This document shows, one piece after another, positions 15,664 to 23,820 of a DNA stretch of 44,637 nt. The position numbers and the translations under genes are program-made. The notes beneath the pieces were generated by a model, which saw only the letters and a list, made by a program, of their open reading frames with translations, had not been told where the DNA came from and did no database searches. Numbering within the stretch: the first letter of the stretch is position 1; every line of letters starts with the position of its first letter. The stretch is from Clostridium sp. UBA3947 (GTDB lineage Bacteria > Bacillota > Clostridia > Clostridiales > Clostridiaceae). Location: contig DGDR01000244.1 of the NCBI GenBank assembly GCA_002385545.1, positions 1 through 44,637 on the forward strand, given 5' to 3'.

Positions 15664-17154
15664 ATGTTGAGTAATAAAGATTATGAAACAATGACAATAA
15701 TTGAATTGAGAAAAATTGCTAAGGAACTAGGTGTTAAAAACTTAACAAAGTATAAAAAAAGTGAGCTGATTGAGGAAATAATTAAATTGTCTCCAAAATC
15801 TATCGAGAAGGACGGAATCGTCCTAACAGAAAAAATATCTCCTAAAAGTAGAAATGTAGATGATAGCGAAAGTATCGATGAAATCAAGGGGGATGAAAGT
15901 AAACCATATTACAATAATATGGATGACAAGGAAGGCACTGAGGAAAGTGTACAAGAAAGCAAGCTTAGTGCGGAAGAAAAGAGAGAAAAGCTAAAAGGGA
16001 TGCTTATTGAATCCGATACTGCTAAAGGTGTTTTGGAGATTAATGAAAATAACAGTTTTGGATTCTTAAGAGGTAAAAATTATCTTTCTACTCCTGAAGA
16101 TGTTTATGTTTCACCATCACAAATAAGAAGGTTTAAATTAAGAACAGGCGATGAAATAGAAGGAAAGGTAAGAATTCCAAAAGAGGGAGAAAAGTTTAAG
16201 GCTCTTTTATATGTTGAAAAGGTAAATGGAGAAGATCCTGATAAAGCAGTTGGCAGGAAGCCTTTCGAATATTTAACGCCTATTTATCCTAATAAAAGAC
16301 TTAGACTGGAGACAAAAAGCCAGTTAGATTTAGCCTCCAGGTTGATGGATATAATCTGTCCTATTGGTATGGGACAGAGAGGTCTAATTGTAGCCCCCCC
16401 TAAAGCAGGTAAGACTACTCTTCTAAAAAAAGTAGCTCAGAATTTATCTATAAATTATCCTGATGTAAAGCTAATAGTTTTACTTATAGATGAAAGACCA
16501 GAAGAAGTTACCGATATGCAGAGATCCATAAATGGTGAAGTTATCTTTTCTACCTTTGATGAGGAACCAGAGCATCATACTAAGGTAGCTCAGATGGTTC
16601 TGGAAAGAGCTAAAAGAATGGTAGAACAAGGTCAAGATGTGGTAATTCTTCTAGATAGTATAACTAGGCTTTCAAGGGCCTATAATTTAACTATTACGCC
16701 AACAGGTAGAACCTTATCTGGAGGCTTAGATCCAGGAGCCTTGATTATGCCAAAGAAGTTCTTTGGAGCTGCAAGAAACATAGAAGAGGGCGGCAGTCTC
16801 ACAATATTGGCTACAGCTCTTATAGAAACTGGTAGCAGAATGGATGACATGATATTTGAAGAGTTTAAGGGTACAGGGAATATGGAGGTTCATCTCGATA
16901 GAAAGCTACAGGAGAGAAGAATATTCCCTGCAGTGGACATATATAAATCTGGTACTAGAAGAGATGATTTGCTTCATAGTGAGGAAGAAAGAGATGCTGC
17001 CTATACTATAAGAAAGCTATTATATAGGGAGGCTAATCCTGATGAGGTTACAGAAAAGCTAATCAATTTACTGGCAAAGACAAAGGATAACAAGGAATTT
17101 TTAGCCTTAATGAGTAAAGGGGAAGCTCTTCTTACTAAAGAAATTAATAAATAA
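15664..17154 (+). CDS. rho: Transcription termination factor Rho
   Basis: Rho is a hexameric RNA-dependent ATPase that ends transcription. The 496-residue product has a Rho_N/SAP-like helical start (about 8-40, MTIIELRKIAKELGV), an acidic Ser/Glu/Asp-rich linker (about 45-105), the cold-shock RNA-binding domain (GVLEINENNSFGFLRG), and the RecA-type motor with P-loop APPKAGKTTLL, Walker B VVILLDSITRLSRAY and the LSGGLDPGALIMPKKFFGAARN Q/R-loop region. It is about 75 residues longer than E. coli Rho because of the N-terminal linker, as in other Gram-positives. The start has only a weak ribosome site; an internal ATG ten codons in is an alternative. Confidence 0.95.
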   Translation: MLSNKDYETMTIIELRKIAKELGVKNLTKYKKSELIEEIIKLSPKSIEKDGIVLTEKISPKSRNVDDSESIDEIKGDESKPYYNNMDDKEGTEESVQESKLSAEEKREKLKGMLIESDTAKGVLEINENNSFGFLRGKNYLSTPEDVYVSPSQIRRFKLRTGDEIEGKVRIPKEGEKFKALLYVEKVNGEDPDKAVGRKPFEYLTPIYPNKRLRLETKSQLDLASRLMDIICPIGMGQRGLIVAPPKAGKTTLLKKVAQNLSINYPDVKLIVLLIDERPEEVTDMQRSINGEVIFSTFDEEPEHHTKVAQMVLERAKRMVEQGQDVVILLDSITRLSRAYNLTITPTGRTLSGGLDPGALIMPKKFFGAARNIEEGGSLTILATALIETGSRMDDMIFEEFKGTGNMEVHLDRKLQERRIFPAVDIYKSGTRRDDLLHSEEERDAAYTIRKLLYREANPDEVTEKLINLLAKTKDNKEFLALMSKGEALLTKEINK

Positions 17155-17157
17155 TAC

Positions 17158-17190
17158 AAAAAAACAGGAAGATTAACTTCCTGTTTTTTT
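17158..17190. terminator. Bidirectional terminator between rho and rpmE
   Basis: AAAAAAACAGGAAG (17158-17171) and CTTCCTGTTTTTTT (17177-17190) form a perfect stem with an ATTAA loop. The A-run on one side and T-run on the other let it serve both rho (+) and rpmE (-). Confidence 0.92.
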
Positions 17191-17220
17191 GCATCTCGGA
17201 TAACTAATTCGCTAATTTGG

Positions 17221-17436
17221 TTATTTATTTTCGTTATTAAGGTTGAATCGTTTGTTGAACTTTTCAACTCTTCCGCCAACATCAACGATCTTTTGTTTCC
17301 CAGTGAAGAATGGGTGGCACTTAGAGCATATTTCTACTTTTAGTTCCTTTTTAACGGAACCTGTTGTAAAAGTATTTCCACATGCACACTTTACTACAGC
17401 ATCAGTGTAGTATTCTGGATGTATGCCTTCTCTCAT
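17221..17436 (-). CDS. rpmE: 50S ribosomal protein L31, zinc-binding type
   Basis: The 71-residue product begins MREGIHPEYYTDAVVKCACGNTF, typical of L31. It has the four cysteines CxC and CxxC (KCACGN and EICSKCHPFF) of the zinc-containing (C+) form, which can act as a zinc reserve. The open frame extends 11 residues upstream, but GAGGTG directly before ATG 17436 sets the start. It has its own strong promoter and convergent terminator with rho. Confidence 0.95.
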   Translation of the reverse strand: MREGIHPEYYTDAVVKCACGNTFTTGSVKKELKVEICSKCHPFFTGKQKIVDVGGRVEKFNKRFNLNNENK

Positions 17437-17454
17437 CTTTTTCACCTCTTTCGA

Positions 17455-17470
17455 ATTGCATCGATACAAT
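17455..17470 (-). promoter_or_regulatory. Imperfect dyad in the rpmE leader
   Basis: ATTGCATCGATACAAT is a palindrome with seven of eight pairs matching, lying between the rpmE promoter and its ribosome site. It has no loop, so it looks more like a protein-binding dyad than an RNA hairpin. Confidence 0.3.
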
Positions 17471-17483
17471 TTTCAACTACTAA

Positions 17484-17512
17484 ATTATAGCATACTGTAT
17501 TTTCTGGGTCAA
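17484..17512 (-). promoter_or_regulatory. Strong sigma-A promoter of rpmE
   Basis: On the - strand TTGACC (17507-17512), 17 bases, TATAAT (17484-17489), with TGC just before the -10 (extended -10). Nearly consensus. Confidence 0.8.
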
Positions 17513-17590
17513 TATATATTAAACAATATAATTATATAGCAAGAGAAACAGTGAACCAGCCCTATAAAAACAAGTGTCAGAGCAGTAATA

Positions 17591-17625
17591 TCTGACCTCA
17601 CACTTCTGACCTTTGCTATCTAAAT
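17591..17625 (+). repeat. Degenerate heptamer repeat, block B (5 units)
   Basis: Five units in phase: TCTGACC, TCACACT, TCTGACC, TTTGCTA, TCTAAAT. The block lies in the 380-base divergent gap between rpmE and the DUF1385-PrmC gene. Apart from this repeat and two promoters I see nothing else in that gap. Confidence 0.7.
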
Positions 17626-17664
17626 TATCTTAGCACTTTTTTTGTTTATTGGAGAATGATTTTC

Positions 17665-17673
17665 TGTTATAAT
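17665..17673 (+). promoter_or_regulatory. Extended -10 promoter of the DUF1385-PrmC gene
   Basis: TGTTATAAT is a full extended -10 element (TG-N-TATAAT). There is no good -35, as allowed for this class. The leader would be about 135 bases. Confidence 0.55.
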
Positions 17674-17817
17674 GAGTATGCATCATATTTCTTGTATTTT
17701 AAGGATATAATTTTTAGGTCGTAAGTTAGATTTATATTGTGTTGAATATTGATTTTTGCATTTCTCTACAATTAGTAGAGTAGAGTATGCATAAGGATAA
17801 AAGAGAGGATGAGCGTA

Positions 17818-19599
17818 ATGGCTAGAAAGACTTCTGTTGGAGGACAGGCGGTTATTGAAGGGGTTATGATGAGAGGAGAAAAGGGGATTGCTACTGCAGT
17901 AAGGCTGGAAGATGGTAGTATTGAGGTAAAGGTAGATAAGGTAGTACCATATTCAAAGAGAAATAAAATTTTTGGACTTCCGGTTATTAGAGGAGCTGTT
18001 TCTCTTTTTGAGTCTTTAAAGGTTGGTATAGAAAACCTAAACTATTCTGCTAGCTTTTTTGAGGAGGAGCAGGAAGAAACAAAGTTTGATAAGTGGTTAA
18101 AAAAGGTTTTTAAGGATAAAAGTAATGATGTTATAATGGCTATTGCTCTTATCTTTTCCTTGGGGTTTTCTGTATTGTTATTTTTTCTATTGCCAACTTT
18201 TTTATCTAACCTACTTTATAAATTGAATTTGAGCAGGATAACTGTAAATATTGTTGAAGGACTTCTACGTGTGGTTATATTCTTAGGCTATATTTATGCT
18301 GTAGGAAAGCTGGAAGATATAAAGAGAGTCTTTCAATACCATGGTGCTGAGCATAAAACAATTTTTTGCTATGAAAATGAAAAGGAGCTAACTCCAGAAA
18401 ATGCAGCTAAATTCAAGAGATTTCATCCAAGGTGTGGAACGAACTTCATGTTTATAGTAATGATTGTTAGCATAGCCCTATTTACTATGATTGAGTTTCA
18501 ATCCATTTGGTTTAAGCTACTGTATAGAATATTGCTCCTTCCTTTGGTTGCAGGTTTATCCTATGAGCTAATCAAATGGATGGGTAAAAGCGAAGGGAGA
18601 TTCTCAGCTATAATGGCCTATCCGGGCTTAAAGCTTCAGGAATTAACTACTATGGAACCAGATACTTCCCAGCTTCAGGTGGCAATTGTGGCTTTAAAGG
18701 CTGCTGAAGGTATGGACTATTCTAGGGAAGTAAAAATATCTAAAGGTGGCATGACTATTGGAGACCTCTTGAATAAAGGTAACGAAACACTAAAGAAGGC
18801 TGAAATTGATAGCTACTTGTTGGATGCACAACTGATTTTAGCTAAGGTTTTGAATAAGGATAAGCTTTATGTAATCACCAATCGAGAGGAAGTAATAGAA
18901 AAAGCTTTAGTGGAAAAGTTTATGCACTATATTAATTTAAGAAAGGATAAGATGCCAGTAAAATATATACTTGAGGAATGTGAGTTTATGGGGTTAGATT
19001 TGTATATTAAGCCTGGTGTACTTATTCCTAGACCGGATACAGAGATTTTAGTAGAAGCTGTTATAGAGGATATAAAAGATAAAGGCTACACTAAGATTTG
19101 TGATCTTTGCAGTGGTAGTGGAGCGATAGGTATAGCTATTGCATCCTTGGTCAATAATGTAGAAGTAGATTGCTTAGATATAAGCCCTATAGCTGAAGAA
19201 GTTAATGTGCGTAACATTGAGAAGCTAGGGCTTAAAGAAAGAGTTGCCTTTAAACTCAGTGACTTGCTAGAAGTACCAATAAAAGAAGAGAAAAAATACG
19301 ATGTTATTGTATCAAATCCTCCTTATATTAAGGAAGAGGAAATAAATAATTTAATGGAGGATGTTAAGAATTATGAGCCTAAGTTAGCTCTTTCTGGGGG
19401 AGAAGACGGCCTAAGTTTTTATAGGGAAATAACAGAACAGGCAATGAGTTGCCTTAAGGATGGAGGCTTGTTAGCCTTTGAAATAGGCTATGATCAAAAG
19501 GAAGCCGTAGAGCAGATTATGGCAGAAAAAGGCTTTAAGGAAATCCAGTGTTTAAAGGATCTAGGTGGAAACCATAGGGTGGTTAAAGGATTTTTATAA
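17818..19599 (+). CDS. prmC: DUF1385 membrane protein fused to PrmC release-factor methyltransferase
   Basis: One uninterrupted 593-residue frame joins two families. Residues 1 to about 300 are DUF1385 (VGGQAVIEGVMMRGE at the start, several membrane helices, and QYHGAEHKTIFCYE and FHPRCGTNFM motifs). Residues about 310-593 are PrmC/HemK, which methylates the Gln of the GGQ motif of release factors; its SAM loop CDLCSGSGAIGIAIAS and catalytic NPPY (SNPPYIKEEE) are present. The adjacent downstream gene, prfA, is the methyltransferase's substrate. The frame opens at ATG 17809, but GAGAGG fits ATG 17818. The fusion would tether the enzyme to the membrane; no stop or frameshift lies at the junction. 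Confidence 0.88.
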   Translation: MARKTSVGGQAVIEGVMMRGEKGIATAVRLEDGSIEVKVDKVVPYSKRNKIFGLPVIRGAVSLFESLKVGIENLNYSASFFEEEQEETKFDKWLKKVFKDKSNDVIMAIALIFSLGFSVLLFFLLPTFLSNLLYKLNLSRITVNIVEGLLRVVIFLGYIYAVGKLEDIKRVFQYHGAEHKTIFCYENEKELTPENAAKFKRFHPRCGTNFMFIVMIVSIALFTMIEFQSIWFKLLYRILLLPLVAGLSYELIKWMGKSEGRFSAIMAYPGLKLQELTTMEPDTSQLQVAIVALKAAEGMDYSREVKISKGGMTIGDLLNKGNETLKKAEIDSYLLDAQLILAKVLNKDKLYVITNREEVIEKALVEKFMHYINLRKDKMPVKYILEECEFMGLDLYIKPGVLIPRPDTEILVEAVIEDIKDKGYTKICDLCSGSGAIGIAIASLVNNVEVDCLDISPIAEEVNVRNIEKLGLKERVAFKLSDLLEVPIKEEKKYDVIVSNPPYIKEEEINNLMEDVKNYEPKLALSGGEDGLSFYREITEQAMSCLKDGGLLAFEIGYDQKEAVEQIMAEKGFKEIQCLKDLGGNHRVVKGFL

Positions 19600-19606
19600 A
19601 TACACG

Positions 19607-19636
19607 TTGATTAAGATAAAATCTATATGTTATAAT
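19607..19636 (+). promoter_or_regulatory. Sigma-A promoter of prfA
   Basis: TTGATT (19607-19612), 18 bases, TATAAT (19631-19636) with TG one base upstream of the -10. Confidence 0.65.
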
Positions 19637-19687
19637 AATTAATTGTTATAGTTTTGAAAATAATAATAGTTCGGAGTTGAGTGCTGT

Positions 19688-20767
19688 ATGTTAGATAAAC
19701 TGCATTTTATAGAAAATAAATACGAAGAGTTATCCATAAAAATATCTGATCCTTCTGTTATGGCAGATCAAAAAGAGTGGCAAAAGCTTTGTAAAGAGCA
19801 CGCTGATTTAGAAGCCATAGTTACAAAATATCGAGAGTACAAGCAAATTCTTGAGGATATGGAAGCGGCTAAAGAAATGATAAGTCAAGAAGACGATAAA
19901 GATATGAAGGAAATGCTTCAAGAAGAGTTAAAGGAACTTACAGAAAGAGAAGAGCAGGCAAAAAAAGAACTTCAAATCATGCTTCTACCTAAGGATCCTA
20001 ATGATGACAAGAATGTTTTTGTTGAAATCAGAGGAGGTACTGGAGGAGAAGAAGCAGCATTGTTTGTAGCAGACCTCTTTAGAATGTATACAAGATACGC
20101 TGAATCTAAGCGTTGGAAGGTAGAAGTTATGAGCGCTAATGAAACAGATATTGGCGGCTTTAAGGAAATAGTATTTATGATTAGTGGTCAAGGGGCTTAT
20201 AGTAGATTGAAATATGAAAGTGGAGTTCACAGAGTGCAAAGAGTACCAGATACAGAAGCCAGTGGAAGAATTCACACCTCTGCCACAACTGTAGCGGTGC
20301 TACCTGAAGTGGAAGAAGTAGATATAGAGATTAATCCTAACGATTTAAGAATAGATGTTTACAGATCTTCAGGTCATGGTGGACAGTGCGTTAACACTAC
20401 TGATTCAGCGGTAAGAATAACACATTTACCTACAGGCTTAGTTGTAACCTGTCAGGATGAAAAGTCTCAGCTAAAAAATAAAGAAAAAGCTTTAAAGGTA
20501 CTTAGAGCTAGATTGTACGAGAAGGCAGAAGCTGAAAGAAATGCTAGCATAGCTGCAGATAGAAGAAGCCAGGTAGGATCAGGAGATAGAAGTGAAAGAA
20601 TAAGAACCTATAATTTCCCTCAGGGTAGAGTTACAGACCATAGAATTGGTCTTACACTATATAAGCTAGATTCCTTTATGAACGGAGATTTAGATGAGGT
20701 TATTGATGCCCTTATTACTGCAGACCAAGCAGAAAAAATGCAGAAGATGGGCGGTAGTGAATTTTAA
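19688..20767 (+). CDS. prfA: Peptide chain release factor 1
   Basis: RF1 reads UAA and UAG and triggers release of the finished protein. The 359-residue product has the family length, the codon-reading loop region HRVQRVPDTEASGRIHTSA (PxT form) and the GGQ motif SSGHGGQCVN at residues 231-233, whose Gln is the target of PrmC. It has its own promoter and is followed after 21 bases by a membrane protein gene. Confidence 0.97.
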   Translation: MLDKLHFIENKYEELSIKISDPSVMADQKEWQKLCKEHADLEAIVTKYREYKQILEDMEAAKEMISQEDDKDMKEMLQEELKELTEREEQAKKELQIMLLPKDPNDDKNVFVEIRGGTGGEEAALFVADLFRMYTRYAESKRWKVEVMSANETDIGGFKEIVFMISGQGAYSRLKYESGVHRVQRVPDTEASGRIHTSATTVAVLPEVEEVDIEINPNDLRIDVYRSSGHGGQCVNTTDSAVRITHLPTGLVVTCQDEKSQLKNKEKALKVLRARLYEKAEAERNASIAADRRSQVGSGDRSERIRTYNFPQGRVTDHRIGLTLYKLDSFMNGDLDEVIDALITADQAEKMQKMGGSEF

Positions 20768-20788
20768 AGTATTATAGAGGTGAAGTTG

Positions 20789-21379
20789 ATGAATATAAAT
20801 AAAGCCATAAAGAAGCAAAATAGCTCCTATAAGAGATTTGTGCTTATTATGGGCTTTATTTTTTTTATGAATCCCCTTGGCTTAGTTATATCAGGAGCCT
20901 TTAACTTATTTTTAATAGCCTATTTAGCTATAATAGAAGTGTTGATTATAATAGCTGTATTAGTGAAAAAGGATGGTAAATCTTTAAGCTATGAGTATTA
21001 TCATGGTAAATTGAAGCTTTCTCAGGGATTATTTAAAAATAAGTTGACTCTACATTGTGAAAAAGTAATATTTGTACATGTTAAGGCTAAGAGCGAAAAC
21101 AAGGAAAAAGATGCAGATATTATAATATTAACTAGCTCTAGGTTTAGGAATAAAAAAATTAAAGAAGTGGATTTATATTTCCTAAATAATCATCAATATG
21201 TAAAAAATGAATATGAAAAATTAAAGGCTGCTAATCCTGATTTAGAATGCTATTATATAATTGTGTCAAAGGGAAAGCTAATTAAGTATAAGCTACTTAT
21301 GGAATTATATAAAAGATGTGTAAATGCGAAGTTTTCAGAGGAGGCCATTGATACCATTAAGTTCTGGTTTAGTAATTAA
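20789..21379 (+). CDS. Hypothetical membrane protein
   Basis: About 196 residues, not recognised. Two hydrophobic segments near the N-terminus (about residues 18-36 and 38-58) form a hairpin anchor, followed by a soluble basic domain (YEYYHGKLKLSQGLFKNKLTLHCEKVIFVHVKAK) that has the feel of a PH-like, membrane-associated beta domain, though I cannot confirm it. The frame opens at GTG 20780; GAGGTG makes ATG 20789 the better start. The short distance to prfA suggests co-transcription. Confidence 0.7.
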   Translation: MNINKAIKKQNSSYKRFVLIMGFIFFMNPLGLVISGAFNLFLIAYLAIIEVLIIIAVLVKKDGKSLSYEYYHGKLKLSQGLFKNKLTLHCEKVIFVHVKAKSENKEKDADIIILTSSRFRNKKIKEVDLYFLNNHQYVKNEYEKLKAANPDLECYYIIVSKGKLIKYKLLMELYKRCVNAKFSEEAIDTIKFWFSN

Positions 21380-21419
21380 TCATTATGGTTATTGATAAGC
21401 TCCCAAGGTTATAATTAAT

Positions 21420-21449
21420 CATTTCTATAAATAAAATGTTATAGAAATG
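21420..21449 (+). other. Perfect hairpin touching the ZIP gene ribosome site
   Basis: CATTTCTATAA (21420-21430) and TTATAGAAATG (21439-21449) form an 11-bp perfect stem. The GGAG ribosome site begins at the base of the 3' arm. No T-run follows, so a translation-control role is as likely as termination. Confidence 0.5.
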
Positions 21450-21460
21450 GAGTGATTAAG

Positions 21461-22186
21461 TTGGGAAATCTTATTCTTGTGGTGATTTTATCTTCTACCA
21501 TATCTTTAATTGGGACAATGGTCGGCGCCTCTATAGGTGTATTTTTAAAGAGCCCATCTAAGAGACTTATGAGTGGAATTTTGGGCTTTGCTGCTGGTAT
21601 TATGCTAGCTATAGTTGTTTTTGACTTGATTCCAGAGTCCATAGAAAGCTGGAGTTTTTCTGGAACAATTATTTTTGTTATTATAGGGATTCTCATAGTT
21701 ATGACTATTGATAATTTAATACCTGAGAACTATAACGGAGCTACCGCCCATAACAGGGTAGCCTTTCTTACTGCCTTGGGCCTTATGCTACATAACTTTC
21801 CTGAAGGCATAATTATGGGCTGTGGCTTTATGGCAGGTAAAAACTTGGGCTTGAGAATGAGCATAATAATAGCTATTCATGATATTCCTGAAGGAATGGC
21901 TGTTACGGCGCCATTAATGCTATCAAGGGTTAGAATTTCAAAAATACTTACATATGTTTTGATAACAGCCTTACCTACCGCTTTAGGAGCCTGGTTAGGC
22001 ATATTCTTAGGAAGTGTTTCTAAGGATGTATTAGGTTCATGTCTAGCGGTGGCATCTGGCATTATGCTGTATATTTCTTGTGGAGAGCTGTTACCAGAGT
22101 CTAACAAGCAGTGGGAAGGAATAGCAGGTACTGTAGGTCTGCTTTCAGGGTTTATTTTAGGTTTGATAATGATAAAGATAATTTAG
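21461..22186 (+). CDS. ZIP family metal transporter
   Basis: A membrane protein of about 241 residues predicted to import zinc or another divalent metal. It shows about eight helices and the two ZIP signatures in consecutive helices: MLHNFPEGIIMGCGF and AIHDIPEGMAVTAP, whose His, Asn, Asp and Glu residues line the metal site. Most similar in style to ZupT/GufA. The frame opens at GTG 21452 but GGAG at 21449-21452 fits TTG 21461. It is 20 bases upstream of the Sua5 gene. Confidence 0.9.
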   Translation: MGNLILVVILSSTISLIGTMVGASIGVFLKSPSKRLMSGILGFAAGIMLAIVVFDLIPESIESWSFSGTIIFVIIGILIVMTIDNLIPENYNGATAHNRVAFLTALGLMLHNFPEGIIMGCGFMAGKNLGLRMSIIIAIHDIPEGMAVTAPLMLSRVRISKILTYVLITALPTALGAWLGIFLGSVSKDVLGSCLAVASGIMLYISCGELLPESNKQWEGIAGTVGLLSGFILGLIMIKII

Positions 22187-22206
22187 ACTTTAAGGAGAAA
22201 TGTACT

Positions 22207-23256
22207 ATGAAGACAAAGGTAGTAAAAATGCTAGAGAATAATTTAAATGAGGAAGCTTTAGAAGAAGCAGCAGAGGTAATAAAAAAGGGTGGTTTAGTAG
22301 CTTTTCCTACGGAGACCGTTTATGGTTTAGGGGCAAATGCTTTAGACCCAAAGGCAGTAAAGAAGATATTTGAAGCTAAGGGGAGACCCCAAGATAATCC
22401 CTTAATAGTACATATTGCAGACTATGATTTGCATGCTTATGCTAAAGAGGTGCCTGATATAGTAAATAAGCTTACTGAGCGTTTTTGGCCTGGTCCACTT
22501 ACTATTATTTTGGAAAAACAGAGTATTATACCAGATGAAACCAGTGCTGGTCTGCCCAGTATAGGCCTTAGAATGCCTAAAAATGAAATTGCCCTAGCGC
22601 TGATAAAAAAAGCTGGCCTACCTATTGCAGCCCCATCTGCAAACCTTTCTGGAAAGCCTAGTCCCACAGAGGTTCAAAGATGTATAGAAGACTTAGATGG
22701 CAGAGTTGATTTTATAATAGGAGGCTCTGAAAGCGAGATAGGGGTGGAATCTACAGTGCTAGACTGCACTAGCTATCCACCTTGTATTTTAAGGCCCGGC
22801 GGTGTTACCCTTGAAATGTTGAGAGAGGTTGATGAAAAAATATATATTGATCCGGCTATAATGAAAAAGGTTGATGGATACTTTAAGCCAAAGGCTCCGG
22901 GAATGAAGTATAGACATTATGCTCCCAAGGCAACGGTAAAGATTATTAAGGGAGATTTCAAAAAAACTATTGAAAAAATTAATGAAATGGTACAAAATTA
23001 TATGGATAGTAATTTAAAGGTGGGCATAATGGCTACGGAGGAAACTAAGGACTTTTACCCTGCTGGGGAAGTGATTTCTCTCGGCAGTAGAGCAGATTTA
23101 TCTTCGGTAGCGCACAATCTTTTTGAGGCCCTAAGAGCCTTAGATGATAAAAATGTTGACATTATTCTTTCTGAAGCCTTTGAAGAAGAGGGCATAGGAA
23201 TTGCTATTATGAATCGTTTAAATAAAGCAGCATCTTTTGATATAATAAAGGTTTAA
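22207..23256 (+). CDS. ywlC: L-threonylcarbamoyladenylate synthase (Sua5/YwlC)
   Basis: Makes threonylcarbamoyl-AMP from threonine, bicarbonate and ATP, the first step of the t6A modification of ANN-decoding tRNAs. The 349-residue product has the YrdC core (GGLVAFPTETVYGLGANA, KGRPQDNPLIVHI, AAPSANLSGKPSPT) and the extra C-terminal Sua5 domain after the linker PGMKYRHYAPKA. AAGGAG lies before ATG 22207; the frame extends upstream into the ZIP gene but without a ribosome site. The order ywlC-ywlE-rpiB(ywlF)-upp is as in Bacillus. Confidence 0.94.
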   Translation: MKTKVVKMLENNLNEEALEEAAEVIKKGGLVAFPTETVYGLGANALDPKAVKKIFEAKGRPQDNPLIVHIADYDLHAYAKEVPDIVNKLTERFWPGPLTIILEKQSIIPDETSAGLPSIGLRMPKNEIALALIKKAGLPIAAPSANLSGKPSPTEVQRCIEDLDGRVDFIIGGSESEIGVESTVLDCTSYPPCILRPGGVTLEMLREVDEKIYIDPAIMKKVDGYFKPKAPGMKYRHYAPKATVKIIKGDFKKTIEKINEMVQNYMDSNLKVGIMATEETKDFYPAGEVISLGSRADLSSVAHNLFEALRALDDKNVDIILSEAFEEEGIGIAIMNRLNKAASFDIIKV

Positions 23257-23268
23257 CTGGAGGAAGCT

Positions 23269-23721
23269 ATGAATATATTATTCGTTTGTGCAGGAAATAC
23301 TTGCAGAAGTTGTATGGCAGAAGCTATATTTAATCATTATAATACCATAAGTGGTGTAAAGGCATCTTCTGCTGGAGTAGCTGCACTTAAAGGGAGCAAA
23401 ACCTCCCAAAATTCAGCAGTGGTAGTAGAAGCAAATACAGGTGTAAACATAGCTAATAGGGAAGCTGTACAACTTACAGAGGAACAAGTTCATAATAGTG
23501 ATTTAATATTAACTATGACTTACAGTATTAAAAATTACTTAGCAGGTCTATTTCCTCATTTCAAAAATAAGATATATGTACTTAACGAGTATGTCGGCGA
23601 AGAGGGCGAAATTTCAGACCCTTTCGGCGGCGATATTGCTATTTACAATGAAACCTTTAAATCATTAAAAAAGTACATAGATTTGCTATTGTTAAAGCTA
23701 AAAGAAGATATCAGTAAGTAA
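23269..23721 (+). CDS. ywlE: Low-molecular-weight phosphatase, YwlE-type (probable protein-arginine phosphatase)
   Basis: The 150-residue product has the LMW-phosphatase loop CAGNTCRS at residues 7-14 and the acid motif SDPFGGD near the C-terminus. Thr at position 11 is the residue that gives Bacillus YwlE its preference for phosphoarginine, which argues for protein-arginine phosphatase rather than tyrosine phosphatase or arsenate reductase. The gene neighbourhood (ywlC, rpiB) supports this. Unusually, the Pro that normally follows CRS is Cys here (CRSCMAEA). It starts 12 bases after ywlC. Confidence 0.88.
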   Translation: MNILFVCAGNTCRSCMAEAIFNHYNTISGVKASSAGVAALKGSKTSQNSAVVVEANTGVNIANREAVQLTEEQVHNSDLILTMTYSIKNYLAGLFPHFKNKIYVLNEYVGEEGEISDPFGGDIAIYNETFKSLKKYIDLLLLKLKEDISK

Positions 23722-23743
23722 CACTACTGCTATCTTCTTTTTT
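23701..23743 (+). terminator. Intrinsic terminator after ywlE
   Basis: AAAGAAGATA (23701-23710) pairs with TATCTTCTTT, with an inner CAGTA/TACTG stem, then further Ts to 23743. The stem includes the last codons of ywlE. Confidence 0.85.
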
Positions 23744-23820
23744 GCAATATTAAAATGGTTTAACCAATTGATAATTTTCTGAAAACAATTTGGGGAAAAT
23801 AAAAAAGTATGGAGGTGTAG

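Noticed and set aside
22111..22206. Upstream extension of the Sua5/YwlC frame into the ZIP gene
   Set aside because: The extra residues overlap a well-supported gene, have no ribosome site and are not part of the family; ATG 22207 has AAGGAG.
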